Source: an uncultured Clostridia bacterium
GTDB lineage: Bacteria; Bacillota; Clostridia; Oscillospirales; Acutalibacteraceae
Assembly (NCBI GenBank): GCA_937876205.1
Contig: CALEII010000009.1
Location: 1 to 54,925 of the forward strand
Reading direction: 5' to 3'
Length of the DNA stretch: 54,925 bases
The translations under genes were made by a program, and so were the position numbers. Shown here in pieces: positions 8,801-16,039 of the stretch (position 1 is the stretch's first letter; every line of letters starts with the position of its first letter). The notes beneath the pieces are model-generated. The model ran no database searches, was not told the origin of the DNA, and saw only the letters and a program-made list of their open reading frames with translations.

Positions 8801-9573
8801 TGGCTGATATACTTTATAGGGGTATTGATGTTTCTTACGCCAACGGCAGAATTGATTGGGCTCTTATGAAGGGCAAGACAGATTTTGCAATAATCCGTCT
8901 GGGCTTCGGCGGTGATTATACAAGTCAGGATGATGTTCAGTTTATGAACAATGTCAGAGGCTGTATTGATAACAATATCCCTTTCGGTGTGTATCTTTAC
9001 AGTTATGCTACAACGGTGGCGAAGGCAGAAAATGAGGCACAGCATGCTCTGAGACTGCTCAGAGGTATTGTACCTGACCTGCCGGTGTTCTATGACCTTG
9101 AGGAGTCAAGAATCTCGTCACTGGGCAGAGAAAAAATTCTTGCAATGGCTAAGGCTTTCTGTGAAAAAATTGAAAATGCCGGCTACGTTTACGGAACTTA
9201 TGCAAACAAAAACTGGTTTACGGATTACCTTGTTGATGAATGGTACGATACCAAGGTGAAATGGATTGCCCAGTATTACAGCTCTGTGACCTATAACGGC
9301 AGATACGATATCTGGCAGTATACAAGCAGTGGTTCAATTGACGGCTTCAGCGGTAATTTTGACCTTAATTACTGCTATATTTCAATACTCAGAGGCGATG
9401 TGGACAATGACGGTAAAATCACCGCTGCAGATGCAAGAACGGTGCTTCGCACATCGGCAAAAATTGAAACATTGTCGGGACAGAATAAGCTGAATGCCGA
9501 TATGAACAAAGACGGCATTATTACTGCTGCTGATGCAAGGGAGGTGCTCCGGAAGTCTGCAGGACTCGGATAA
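8800..9573 (+). CDS. GH25 endolysin with C-terminal type I dockerin
   Basis: The 257-residue N-acetylmuramidase has a GH25 domain at about residues 6-190: GIDVSYANGRIDW, RLGFGG, the catalytic strand PVFYDLEE (Asp99, Glu101) and ANKNWFTDYL. Residues 198-257 form a complete dockerin with two near-identical halves, GDVDNDGKITAADARTVL and ADMNKDGIITAADAREVL, each a Ca-binding loop plus helix. There is no signal peptide, so release needs the downstream holin. Start 8800 was chosen because AAGGAGG lies 6 nt upstream; 8797 is the alternative. Family knowledge: GH25 cleaves the MurNAc-GlcNAc backbone and dockerins bind cohesins. A dockerin in place of the usual wall-binding domain is unusual. Confidence 0.92.
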   Translation: MADILYRGIDVSYANGRIDWALMKGKTDFAIIRLGFGGDYTSQDDVQFMNNVRGCIDNNIPFGVYLYSYATTVAKAENEAQHALRLLRGIVPDLPVFYDLEESRISSLGREKILAMAKAFCEKIENAGYVYGTYANKNWFTDYLVDEWYDTKVKWIAQYYSSVTYNGRYDIWQYTSSGSIDGFSGNFDLNYCYISILRGDVDNDGKITAADARTVLRTSAKIETLSGQNKLNADMNKDGIITAADAREVLRKSAGLG

Positions 9574-9574
9574 T

Positions 9575-9847
9575 ATGGAAGAAAAGGAAGTCTGGGAGAG
9601 GCTTACCCGTGCTGAAACAAGCATAAAATCGGCGCATCACCGCATAGATTCTATTGAAAAACTCACACAGTCGGTTTCTGATATGGTTGTTGAAGTAAAG
9701 CATATGCGTGAGGATATGAACAATATGCACACACAGCTTGAAGAAGTGAAAAACAGACCGTTTGCATTCAGAAACAAGCTCCTGTGGGCTTTTATCGGTG
9801 CATTTATGTCGGGCGCTGTTGCAACGGTATTTTCATACATTAACTGA
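9575..9847 (+). CDS. XhlA-like coiled-coil membrane protein
   Basis: The 90-residue protein starts at ATG 9575, one base after the endolysin stop. It has a long coiled coil (RLTRAETSIKSAHHRIDSIE, MREDMNNMHTQLEEVKNR) and one C-terminal transmembrane helix (WAFIGAFMSGAVATVFSYI). That is the layout of XhlA/haemolysin-type proteins that accompany holin and endolysin in Bacillus prophages. Likely a holin partner at the inner face of the membrane. Confidence 0.75.
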   Translation: MEEKEVWERLTRAETSIKSAHHRIDSIEKLTQSVSDMVVEVKHMREDMNNMHTQLEEVKNRPFAFRNKLLWAFIGAFMSGAVATVFSYIN

Positions 9848-9857
9848 AGGAGATGTT

Positions 9858-10109
9858 ATTACGGAATTTTTTGAATATGTAACAGAAAACGCATTGATAC
9901 TCATTCCCGTTCTGCTTGTTATAGGCAAGATAATCAAGAGCACAGAAAAAATCAGGGATAAATGGATTCCTCTCATCCTTTTGCCTTTGGGTATTGCAGG
10001 TGCTCTTGCGCTGGGAGGGTTGAATATTGACTCAGCCGTACAGGGAGTCCTTGTGACGGGAGCGGCAGTCTACGGCAATCAGCTTGTAAAACAGCTGGGT
10101 AAACAGTAA
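9858..10109 (+). CDS. Phage holin, apparently with an AUU start
   Basis: The protein reads (M)TEFFEYVTENALILIPVLLV... with three hydrophobic helices and ends AAVYGNQLVKQLGKQ, matching the about 85-residue phage holin family next to GH25 endolysins. No ATG, GTG or TTG lies in frame near AAGGAG (9847-9852). The codon 5 nt downstream is ATT (9858-9860), giving 83 residues. The only in-frame ATG upstream (9762) lies deep in the previous gene and would add 32 unrelated residues. The holin should open the membrane for the signal-less endolysin. The start assignment is inference. Confidence 0.72.
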   Translation: MTEFFEYVTENALILIPVLLVIGKIIKSTEKIRDKWIPLILLPLGIAGALALGGLNIDSAVQGVLVTGAAVYGNQLVKQLGKQ

Positions 10110-10115
10110 ATAATA

Positions 10116-10145
10116 TTGACAAAGCACCCCGGAGAATTATATAAT
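10116..10145 (+). promoter_or_regulatory. Promoter of the phosphoesterase gene inside the upstream terminator
   Basis: TTGACA (10116-10121), 18 bp, TATAAT (10140-10145). The -10 element is the loop of the terminator hairpin, so the transcript would start near 10152, in the 3' arm. Confidence 0.65.
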
Positions 10146-10164
10146 CTCTCCGAGGTGTTTTTTT
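10125..10164 (+). terminator. Terminator of the phage-derived operon
   Basis: CACCCCGGAGA (10125-10135) pairs with TCTCCGAGGTG (10147-10157) with one mismatch, followed by seven T. The GAGGTG of the 3' arm is also the Shine-Dalgarno site of the next gene, 7 nt before its ATG. Confidence 0.85.
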
Positions 10165-11322
10165 ATGAATAAATTATACGAAAGTTTCAGAATAAACAGT
10201 GATAAGGCCTTGCTCGGTGTCAGCAGAGCATTATACGGTGCCACAGGCGGAGTTATCGGCAAAAACAGATTCACAAAGACAGTTGATGTGAGCAAGGTAG
10301 GCACAGATGTCAGAATTATTGCAGAAACGCAGGACAGTGTGACAATTGCAAAGACCGATAAAAACGGTAATATTGTTGATAAGGGCTTCAGAATCCTCAG
10401 CACAACAGACCTTCATCTGGGTGATGATCCCAATGAAAGAAAAAAGTGCATCGGTATGCTTATGAAGCATATAAAAGCCACAACACCTGACCTTGTTATT
10501 CTTACGGGGGATATAATTCTCGGTAAATATCAGCATCTTGATGCGATAGAATTCGGGCAGTTTATGGAAGAGGTAGGCGTCTACTGGGCATTTGTTTTCG
10601 GCAACCACGAAGCAAGAGAAGAAAAGGGGCGATTCAAGGAGCTTCTTATGAAGTGTCAGACTACATTCCCTCATTGCCTTGCCCGTCAGGGCAGAGAAGA
10701 CCTGTTCGGCTACTGCAACTACTGTATCAACATTCTTAAAGGTGAAGATGAAATTCTCAAGACTCTGTTTATGTTTGACTCAGGCAGAGATATTCTTGAT
10801 GAATACCGTGCAGAGCAGAATGTTCCTGCAGATGTCGGCTGTTATGATTACCTCAAAAAGAGCCAGATGGCGTGGTATGAAGAAAAGCTAGCAGAGCTCA
10901 GCTCACAGTACGGTGATGTGAAGTCATTTATGTATATGCACATTCCTCTCAAGGAGTATGAAAACGCAATTTACCAGGATGAAGACGGTGAATGGCAGTT
11001 TACCGACAAGTGTGAGATTCTTTACGGCTCAGCTTATGAAGGAGTCGGTTCATCAGCAATCAACAGCGGTATGTTTGCCCTTATAAAAAAGCACGGAAGT
11101 ACAGAAGCTGTTTTTTCAGGTCATGACCATGTAAATGATTTCTGTGCAATATATGACGGTGTGTATCTTGTTTACAGTCAGCCCGGCGGATATGAAACAT
11201 ACACAATGTATGATAAAAAAGCCTGGGAAGAAAAAGACTGGATTCAGGGCGTTACTATCACAGATATATATTCTGACGGAAAATTTGAAATCAGTCCCAG
11301 ATACAGCAGAATGTACCTGTAA
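10165..11322 (+). CDS. Calcineurin-like metallophosphoesterase
   Basis: The 385-residue protein shows the metal-binding series of the family: TDLHLGD (first Asp/His), LTGD, FGNHE, a His in YMHIPLKEY and SGHDHVND. No clear signal peptide precedes the domain, which begins near residue 75. The substrate cannot be read from sequence. Unlike the preceding genes it lies beyond a terminator and has its own promoter. The 187-bp repeat begins 5 bp after its stop. Confidence 0.88.
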   Translation: MNKLYESFRINSDKALLGVSRALYGATGGVIGKNRFTKTVDVSKVGTDVRIIAETQDSVTIAKTDKNGNIVDKGFRILSTTDLHLGDDPNERKKCIGMLMKHIKATTPDLVILTGDIILGKYQHLDAIEFGQFMEEVGVYWAFVFGNHEAREEKGRFKELLMKCQTTFPHCLARQGREDLFGYCNYCINILKGEDEILKTLFMFDSGRDILDEYRAEQNVPADVGCYDYLKKSQMAWYEEKLAELSSQYGDVKSFMYMHIPLKEYENAIYQDEDGEWQFTDKCEILYGSAYEGVGSSAINSGMFALIKKHGSTEAVFSGHDHVNDFCAIYDGVYLVYSQPGGYETYTMYDKKAWEEKDWIQGVTITDIYSDGKFEISPRYSRMYL

Positions 11323-11326
11323 ACAG

Positions 11327-11513
11327 TAATTTGTCGAGGTGCCCTCGACAAATTATTGTAATTGAAAATTTAAAATTGAAAGTTGAAAATGAAGGTGGTT
11401 TTCCTTCGGAAAACATTATATAGAGCGTAGCGGAAAAGTGCGAAGCACTTCCGACACTTTCCATTTTCCATTTTCAATTTTCCATTCGAGCTCTGCTCGA
11501 TAAATTCTGATTT
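11327..11513 (+). repeat. 187-bp hairpin-rich repeat, copy 1
   Basis: Nearly identical (one difference seen) to the reverse complement of 15853-16039. The left end is a perfect hairpin (AATTTGTCGAGG, TG, CCTCGACAAATT). The right end has TCGAGCTCTGCTCGA and shares the inverted end AATTTGTCGAG. Internal hairpins include GTTTTCC/GGAAAAC and AAGTGC/GCACTT. It codes for nothing and looks like a MITE-like or REP-like mobile element. Confidence 0.85.
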
Positions 11514-11520
11514 TATCAAT

Positions 11521-11546
11521 AAAGCACTGCCTCGAGGCAGTGCTTT
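11521..11546. terminator. Bidirectional terminator between phosphoesterase and copA
   Basis: AAAGCACTGCC, TCGA, GGCAGTGCTTT is a perfect stem. The plus strand continues with T's; the minus side has a weaker T-rich tail. It serves the convergent genes ending at 11322 and 11554. Confidence 0.8.
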
Positions 11547-11553
11547 TTCTGTG

Positions 11554-14061
11554 TCACTTTATATCAGTTACCGTATAGCCTTCGTTTTCGATGATGGCTT
11601 TCAGCTCGCTGTCTGCATAATCTTTTTCGAGAGTAACATATGCACATTTGTCTTCAAGGCTTACTTCTGCTTTTACGCCCTCAAGTGTGTTAAGCACCTT
11701 GTCAACTCTGCCTGTGCAGTGGTGGCACATCATTCCGTCAATGTAAATTGTTTTTTTCATTTCAATCGTCCTTTCTTCTGTATGAGCTTCCTTAATAGGC
11801 TCTTTTTTATATCTGAAAAATCTGAGTCTGAGCGCATTTGACACAACACAGACGGAGCTCATACTCATACATGCGGCGCCTATCATCGGGCTGAGTCTGA
11901 TTCCCAGAGGGATAAACAGCACGCCGGCTGCAAGGGGGATTCCGAGAGTGTTATAGAAAAATGCCCAGAACAGATTCTGTTTTATATTCCTGATGACAGC
12001 CTTGCTGAGTCTGATTGCTCCTACAGCATCATTCAGGTCACTTTTCATCAGCACTATGTCTGCAGATTCAATAGCAATGTCCGTACCGGCACCTATTGCG
12101 ATTCCCACATCTGCTCTTGTCAGGGCAGGGGCATCGTTTATTCCGTCACCTATCATTGCCACTGTTCTGCCTTCTGACTGCAGACGCCTTATCACTTCTT
12201 CTTTTCCGTCAGGCAGTACATCGGAAATGATATTGTCAATGCCTGCTTTTTCACCGATGTGTTTTGCAGTTTTTTCGTTGTCTCCCGTGAGCATTATCAC
12301 ATCTATTCCCATTTCTCTGAAGCTCTGTACTGCTTCACGGCTTGTTTCCTTGATTGTGTCAGCCACGGCAATTATTCCGAGAAGCTTCTTGCCTTTTGCA
12401 AAAAACAGGGGAGTTTTTCCCTCTCTGGCGAGTCTGTCGGATGTGTCTGTGTATTCAGAAATATCTGCATTTATCGTATTCATCAGAATAATGTTGCCTG
12501 CCGAAACGGTTTCACCGCCGACGGTTGCAGTGATACCCTGACCGGGCATATTGACAAAATCAGTTGCAGCTTCGGGCTTTGTCCCTGTTTTTTCGGCTTT
12601 TTCACAAACGGCAACAGACAACGGATGCTCAGACAGTTTTTCCAATGAATACGCTGCTGTCAGAAGCTCATTTTCTGTGCATCCTTCTGCAACAAAAATG
12701 TCTGTCACAGAGGGCTTGCCCTGTGTCACCGTACCTGTTTTATCAAGAACAACAGTGTTGATTTTATGTGCAGTTTCCAGACTCTCTGCGCTTCTGATAA
12801 GAATTCCGTTTGATGCACCTTTTCCTGTGCCCACCATAATCGCAGTAGGTGTTGCAAGCCCCAGTGCACAAGGACAGCTTATGACAAGCACCGAAACTGC
12901 CATATCAAGTGCAATACTGAAATCCTTTTTTAGAATAATCCATATTATAAATGTCACAGCGGCAATTACCATTACCGACGGCACAAAAATGCCGCTTACC
13001 TTGTCTGCAAGCTTTGCAATGGGAGCCTTTGATGAAGATGCCTCCTCAACAAGATGAAGAATTTTTGACAAAGCAGTGTCTTCACCGATTTTTTCGGCTG
13101 TGAACTTAAAATAACCGCTTTTATTGACAGTTCCGCCCGTGACGGTATCACCGACTATCTTTTCTGCCGGTATACTTTCACCTGTGATTGCCGATTCGTC
13201 AACAGCGCCACAGCCTGAAATGACTGTTCCGTCAACAGGTATTGAGGCACCGGATTTAACTATTACCGTGTCACCGATTCTGACATTTTCAACGGGTATT
13301 TCAATGGTTTTGCCGTCACGTTCTACCACTGCGCTGTCGGGAGTCAGGGCAATGAGCTTTGAGATTGCTTCTGATGTTTTATTTTTTGATTTTGCTTCAA
13401 AAAATTTGCCGAGAGTAATCAGTGTAAGTATCATTGCACCGGATTCGAAATAAAGATTGTGAATGAGAGCTGATGCAGCTGATGTATCACCCTTGCCTAT
13501 TGAACCTGCAATTGCAAAGACCGAATATATGCCGTAGATGATTGCCGCAAGTGAGCCCGTTGCCACAAGTGAATCCATATTCGGTGATTTTTTTAAAAGA
13601 GCTCTGAAGCCGTTGATGTAGTATTTTCTGTTGACATACATAACGGGGAGAGTCAGAAGAAACTGACTGAATGCAAATGAAACTCCGTTGTTGACACCCT
13701 CAAGGAATGAGGGGAGGGGGAGTGATATCATATGCCCCATCGCGATATACATAAGAGGAATAAGACAGGCGAAAGAGACTATAAGTCGTGTCTTCATTTC
13801 TCTGAGTGCGCTGTCAGCAGGCTTCTTTTCTTTGTCTTTTTTTACTGTGTTTCCCTGCACATCTGCACCGTAGCCTGCCGATTCGACTGCTGAAATGATG
13901 GCAGATACATCTGTCACCGTTTCATCGAATTCGGCTGTCATACTGTTTGTCAGAAGACTTACTTCAACGCTTCTGATTCCGTCAAGCTTTTTTACGCTTC
14001 TTTCAACAGCTGCACTGCACGCACTGCAGGACATACCTGTAATGTCAAATTTCTGTTTCAT
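11554..14061 (-). CDS. copA: Copper-exporting P1B-type ATPase
   Basis: The 835-residue protein begins with a heavy-metal-binding domain (GMSCSAC, Cys12/Cys15). It has the transmembrane copper site SCPCALGLATPTA, the phosphorylation motif DKTGT and the hinge GDGINDAPAL. These assign Cu(I) export across the membrane. Residues 768-835 are a second metal-binding domain (MKKTIYIDGMMCHHC, Cys779/Cys782), equivalent to a CopZ chaperone fused to the C-terminus. It lies 8 bp from the CsoR gene and should share its copper-responsive promoter. Length is longer than the usual 740-800 because of the extra domain. Confidence 0.95.
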   Translation of the reverse strand: MKQKFDITGMSCSACSAAVERSVKKLDGIRSVEVSLLTNSMTAEFDETVTDVSAIISAVESAGYGADVQGNTVKKDKEKKPADSALREMKTRLIVSFACLIPLMYIAMGHMISLPLPSFLEGVNNGVSFAFSQFLLTLPVMYVNRKYYINGFRALLKKSPNMDSLVATGSLAAIIYGIYSVFAIAGSIGKGDTSAASALIHNLYFESGAMILTLITLGKFFEAKSKNKTSEAISKLIALTPDSAVVERDGKTIEIPVENVRIGDTVIVKSGASIPVDGTVISGCGAVDESAITGESIPAEKIVGDTVTGGTVNKSGYFKFTAEKIGEDTALSKILHLVEEASSSKAPIAKLADKVSGIFVPSVMVIAAVTFIIWIILKKDFSIALDMAVSVLVISCPCALGLATPTAIMVGTGKGASNGILIRSAESLETAHKINTVVLDKTGTVTQGKPSVTDIFVAEGCTENELLTAAYSLEKLSEHPLSVAVCEKAEKTGTKPEAATDFVNMPGQGITATVGGETVSAGNIILMNTINADISEYTDTSDRLAREGKTPLFFAKGKKLLGIIAVADTIKETSREAVQSFREMGIDVIMLTGDNEKTAKHIGEKAGIDNIISDVLPDGKEEVIRRLQSEGRTVAMIGDGINDAPALTRADVGIAIGAGTDIAIESADIVLMKSDLNDAVGAIRLSKAVIRNIKQNLFWAFFYNTLGIPLAAGVLFIPLGIRLSPMIGAACMSMSSVCVVSNALRLRFFRYKKEPIKEAHTEERTIEMKKTIYIDGMMCHHCTGRVDKVLNTLEGVKAEVSLEDKCAYVTLEKDYADSELKAIIENEGYTVTDIK
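11758..11776 (-). promoter_or_regulatory. Possible internal start for a free CopZ-like domain
   Basis: Within copA, minus strand, AGAAAGGA (11776-11769) stands 8 nt before an in-frame ATG (11760-11758) at residue 768, exactly where the C-terminal metal-binding domain begins. Initiation here would give a 68-residue copper chaperone. Confidence 0.4.
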
Positions 14062-14069
14062 TAAACCAC

Positions 14070-14369
14070 CTATTTCAGCTTTCTGATAAGATCAAGCGTT
14101 TCACTTATTATTTCCGGGTTACCTTTGCGTATTTCTTCCGAAACACAGGTGTTCATATGATCTTCAAGAATAATATACCCCAGATTTTCAAGTGCACTCT
14201 GCACGGCAGATACCTGAATGAGTATTTCACCGCAGTATCTGTCTTCGTCTATCATTTTTTTTATTCCGTTGAGCTGACCTGTCAGTCTGTTGATTCTGTT
14301 CTCAAGCAGCTTTTTTGCTTCGTCGCTTCTCGGTGTGTTTTTATGACGGCAACAACAATCACTGTTCAT
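14070..14369 (-). CDS. csoR: CsoR-family copper-sensing repressor
   Basis: The 99-residue protein carries the CsoR copper ligands Cys46 (DRYCGEIL), His71 and Cys75 (EDHMNTC) in the all-helical DUF156 fold (NRINRLTGQLNGIKKMIDED). The start at 14369 (MNSDCCC...) has GGGAGAG upstream; longer frames run into the operator. The Cys/His-rich N-terminus (DCCCRHK) could bind metal too. Family knowledge: apo-CsoR binds the operator and copper releases it, which fits the palindrome just upstream and copA downstream. Confidence 0.93.
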   Translation of the reverse strand: MNSDCCCRHKNTPRSDEAKKLLENRINRLTGQLNGIKKMIDEDRYCGEILIQVSAVQSALENLGYIILEDHMNTCVSEEIRKGNPEIISETLDLIRKLK

Positions 14370-14411
14370 TAGATTCTCTCCCGTAAATAAGTCTGATAAA
14401 TCATTGTTTGT

Positions 14412-14441
14412 ATTATATACCCTATGGGGGTATTTTGTCAA
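14412..14441 (-). promoter_or_regulatory. csoR-copA promoter with CsoR operator
   Basis: Minus strand: TTGACA (14441-14436), 18 bp, TATAAT (14417-14412). The spacer holds ATACCCCCATAGGGTAT (14433-14417), the G/C-tract palindrome typical of CsoR operators. Confidence 0.88.
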
Positions 14442-14529
14442 TGCAAAAAAAACGGCACTTACTGCAGCGCCGAACAAATTTATAATAACATAAAATTATC
14501 TCTGTGTCAATATTTTTTAATAACATTAT

Positions 14530-14615
14530 GTACAAAATCTCTGTAATAAACAAATAAATTTAGTTAACTTTGTACAAAATTCCGTCTTGCAATCTGAAAA
14601 ACAGTATGCTATTAT
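14530..14615 (+). promoter_or_regulatory. Promoter and activator-like direct repeats of RNA copy 1
   Basis: GTACAAAAT at 14530-14538 and again at 14572-14580 (42 bp apart), then a 6-bp gap, TTGCAA (14587-14592), 17 bp and TATTAT (14610-14615). All spacings are identical in copies 2 and 3. The second repeat is part of the palindrome TTTGTACAAA. Flanking homology with copy 2 extends up to about 14474. Confidence 0.75.
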
Positions 14616-14621
14616 ATAGAC

Positions 14622-14898
14622 ACAGAGAGGTGATACCAATGTACAGGTAAAACCCACAGGACTCATAAATACCATAAATGAGTCAGATGCCTTAAAAAAG
14701 AAATGAGTTTCGAAGAAAAGTAAATCTTACTTAAAGAATTGAAAAAAAGAGTCACAACGGAATGCATATCGGAGAAAACAAGGCATCAGAAAACTGCAGA
14801 AAGAGAGGTACACAAAAAGATGTTAGATATCAAGAGTGATCAGAAATGACCCTCGGCTGAAGTTCCGCAGAAGGACAGTCGGGGGTCATTTCTTTTTG
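14622..14898 (+). ncRNA. Undescribed small RNA/peptide transcript, copy 1
   Basis: About 277 nt from the predicted start to the terminator. Conserved 5' end: GAGAGG (14625-14630), GATACCA, then ATG-TAC-AGG-TAA (14639-14650), a three-codon ORF. The middle is variable. The 3' end carries a 9-residue ORF and a terminator of two 18-nt arms (14842-14859 with 14875-14892) plus T-run. Base changes between copies keep the terminator paired (TGAC/GTCA here, TAAC/GTTA in copies 2 and 3). It converges on the GH43 gene, so it is not a leader of a downstream gene. I know no RNA family that matches. Confidence 0.7.
14820..14849 (+). CDS. Conserved 9-residue peptide MLDIKSDQK
   Basis: ATG 14820 to TGA 14849, with GAGAGG at 14803-14808. 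Compared with copy 2 (MLDTKNDQK), the changes include synonymous Leu and Lys codons and a TGA/TAA stop swap, a pattern expected from coding sequence. The frame is open upstream to a stop, with a possible TTG start that would make it 36 residues. The stop lies in the terminator stem. Confidence 0.5.
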   Translation: MLDIKSDQK

Positions 14899-14909
14899 CT
14901 TTGGTATCA

Positions 14910-15836
14910 TTATATTTTTTTGAGTCTTTCGTATTCTTCCTGAGTGATTTCAATCACACCGCCGTGCTTGAAACCGTAGGGGAAAGAAAATTCTGCATCA
15001 CTTCTTCTGAAATCTGCATTGCCGAAACTGTCAGATACAAACGGAATGTAGCCCATTTCTTCCTTTGCACAGCCGAAGAAGTCAAGCATCAGACACCATC
15101 TGCCGTCGGGCAGAACAAAGCTTGTTGGAGCTTCATATGAGCCGGGATGATAAATTTCTTTATCCATATACTCCTCAAAAGCTTTGTCGTGCTCATATGG
15201 TCCGTAAAGATTTTTTGATGCTGCGTGCATATTCATCGGGGGATTTGACGAGTTCTTATAGAACAGGTGATATGTGTCACCGGTCTTTACAATATGTGAG
15301 TCGAGAATTTCATTGTCCTTGGTGAAAAACAGCTTCGGCTCTGAAAATGTTTCGAAATCTTTAGTTGTGCAGCAGTAGATCGACATATGAGTAAAGTTAT
15401 CTTCAGCAACTGTCGAGCCCCAGTGGATAAGATACTCCTCATTTTCTTCATCAAAGAAAATTTCAGGCGCCCACAGACAGCCGAAATCATCCCTGCCGAA
15501 GTACAGCAGCTTCTGTTCGGAGAAATTCACAAGATCATCCGTTTTCCACATACAGAGATTTTTGCTGCCCTGACTGTTCAGCTTTTTCCAGTTGACATTG
15601 TAGTTTTCATCAAAGTGATATGTTATACCAAGATCTGTTGTCAGAATGACAAAGCCGCCTGTGTGAAGACGGATAATTTCAATGTCACGGCAACCCTTTG
15701 TGCCTTTTGTGCTTGTGAGCACAGGCTCACCGCCGTTGACCTGCTCCCAGTGTAAGCCGTCAAGGCTGATACCGAAATATACTTGCTCACCGTCAGGTGT
15801 TATTTTTTCTTTGAAATGTGTAAAAAGATACGGCAT
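14910..15836 (-). CDS. GH43-type glycosidase, cytoplasmic
   Basis: The 308-residue protein is a beta-propeller of the GH43 type. It opens MPYLFTHFKEKITPDGEQVY and continues with RDIEIIRLHTGGFVILTTD and CLWAPEIFFDEENEEYLIHW, the WAPE segment typical of GH43. HIVKTGDTYHLFYK lies further on. No signal peptide, so it would act on imported arabinose- or xylose-containing oligosaccharides; the exact sugar is inference. AAAGG precedes the ATG at 15836. The repeat copy 2 ends 16 bp before the start codon and fills the gap to the upstream membrane-protein gene. Confidence 0.82.
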   Translation of the reverse strand: MPYLFTHFKEKITPDGEQVYFGISLDGLHWEQVNGGEPVLTSTKGTKGCRDIEIIRLHTGGFVILTTDLGITYHFDENYNVNWKKLNSQGSKNLCMWKTDDLVNFSEQKLLYFGRDDFGCLWAPEIFFDEENEEYLIHWGSTVAEDNFTHMSIYCCTTKDFETFSEPKLFFTKDNEILDSHIVKTGDTYHLFYKNSSNPPMNMHAASKNLYGPYEHDKAFEEYMDKEIYHPGSYEAPTSFVLPDGRWCLMLDFFGCAKEEMGYIPFVSDSFGNADFRRSDAEFSFPYGFKHGGVIEITQEEYERLKKI

Positions 15837-15852
15837 AGCTGAAACCTTTCAT

Positions 15853-16039
15853 AAATCAGAATTTGTCGAGCAGAGCTCGAATGGAAAATTGAAAATGGAA
15901 AATGGAAAGTGTCGGAAGTGCTTCGCACTTTTCCGCTACGCTCTATATAATGTTTTCCGAAGGAAAACCACCTTCATTTTCAACTTTCAATTTTAAATTT
16001 TCAATTACAATAATTTGTCGAGGGCACCTCGACAAATTA
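15853..16039 (-). repeat. 187-bp hairpin-rich repeat, copy 2 (inverted)
   Basis: Reverse complement of 11327-11513 with one difference seen (C for T near the right end). Its left end supplies the TAA stop of the membrane-protein gene at 16037-16039. Both copies therefore sit with the same end at the 3' end of a gene. Confidence 0.85.

Noticed and set aside
5469..10164. Complete prophage or phage-tail-like bacteriocin (R- or F-type)
   Set aside because: No tube, sheath, tape-measure, baseplate wedge, capsid or integrase gene is present, and both flanks are ordinary chromosomal genes.
11993..13057. Long plus-strand open frames opposite copA
   Set aside because: They are antisense to a gene with clear motifs, with no ribosome sites or domains; an effect of codon bias.
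14842..14898. RNA copy 1 as an attenuator of a downstream gene
   Set aside because: The next gene (GH43) is on the opposite strand and converges on it, so no coding sequence lies downstream to be regulated.
11327..16039. The 187-bp repeats as ends of a composite transposon
   Set aside because: No transposase lies between them, no target-site duplication was found, and both copies end at gene stops; independent insertions fit better.
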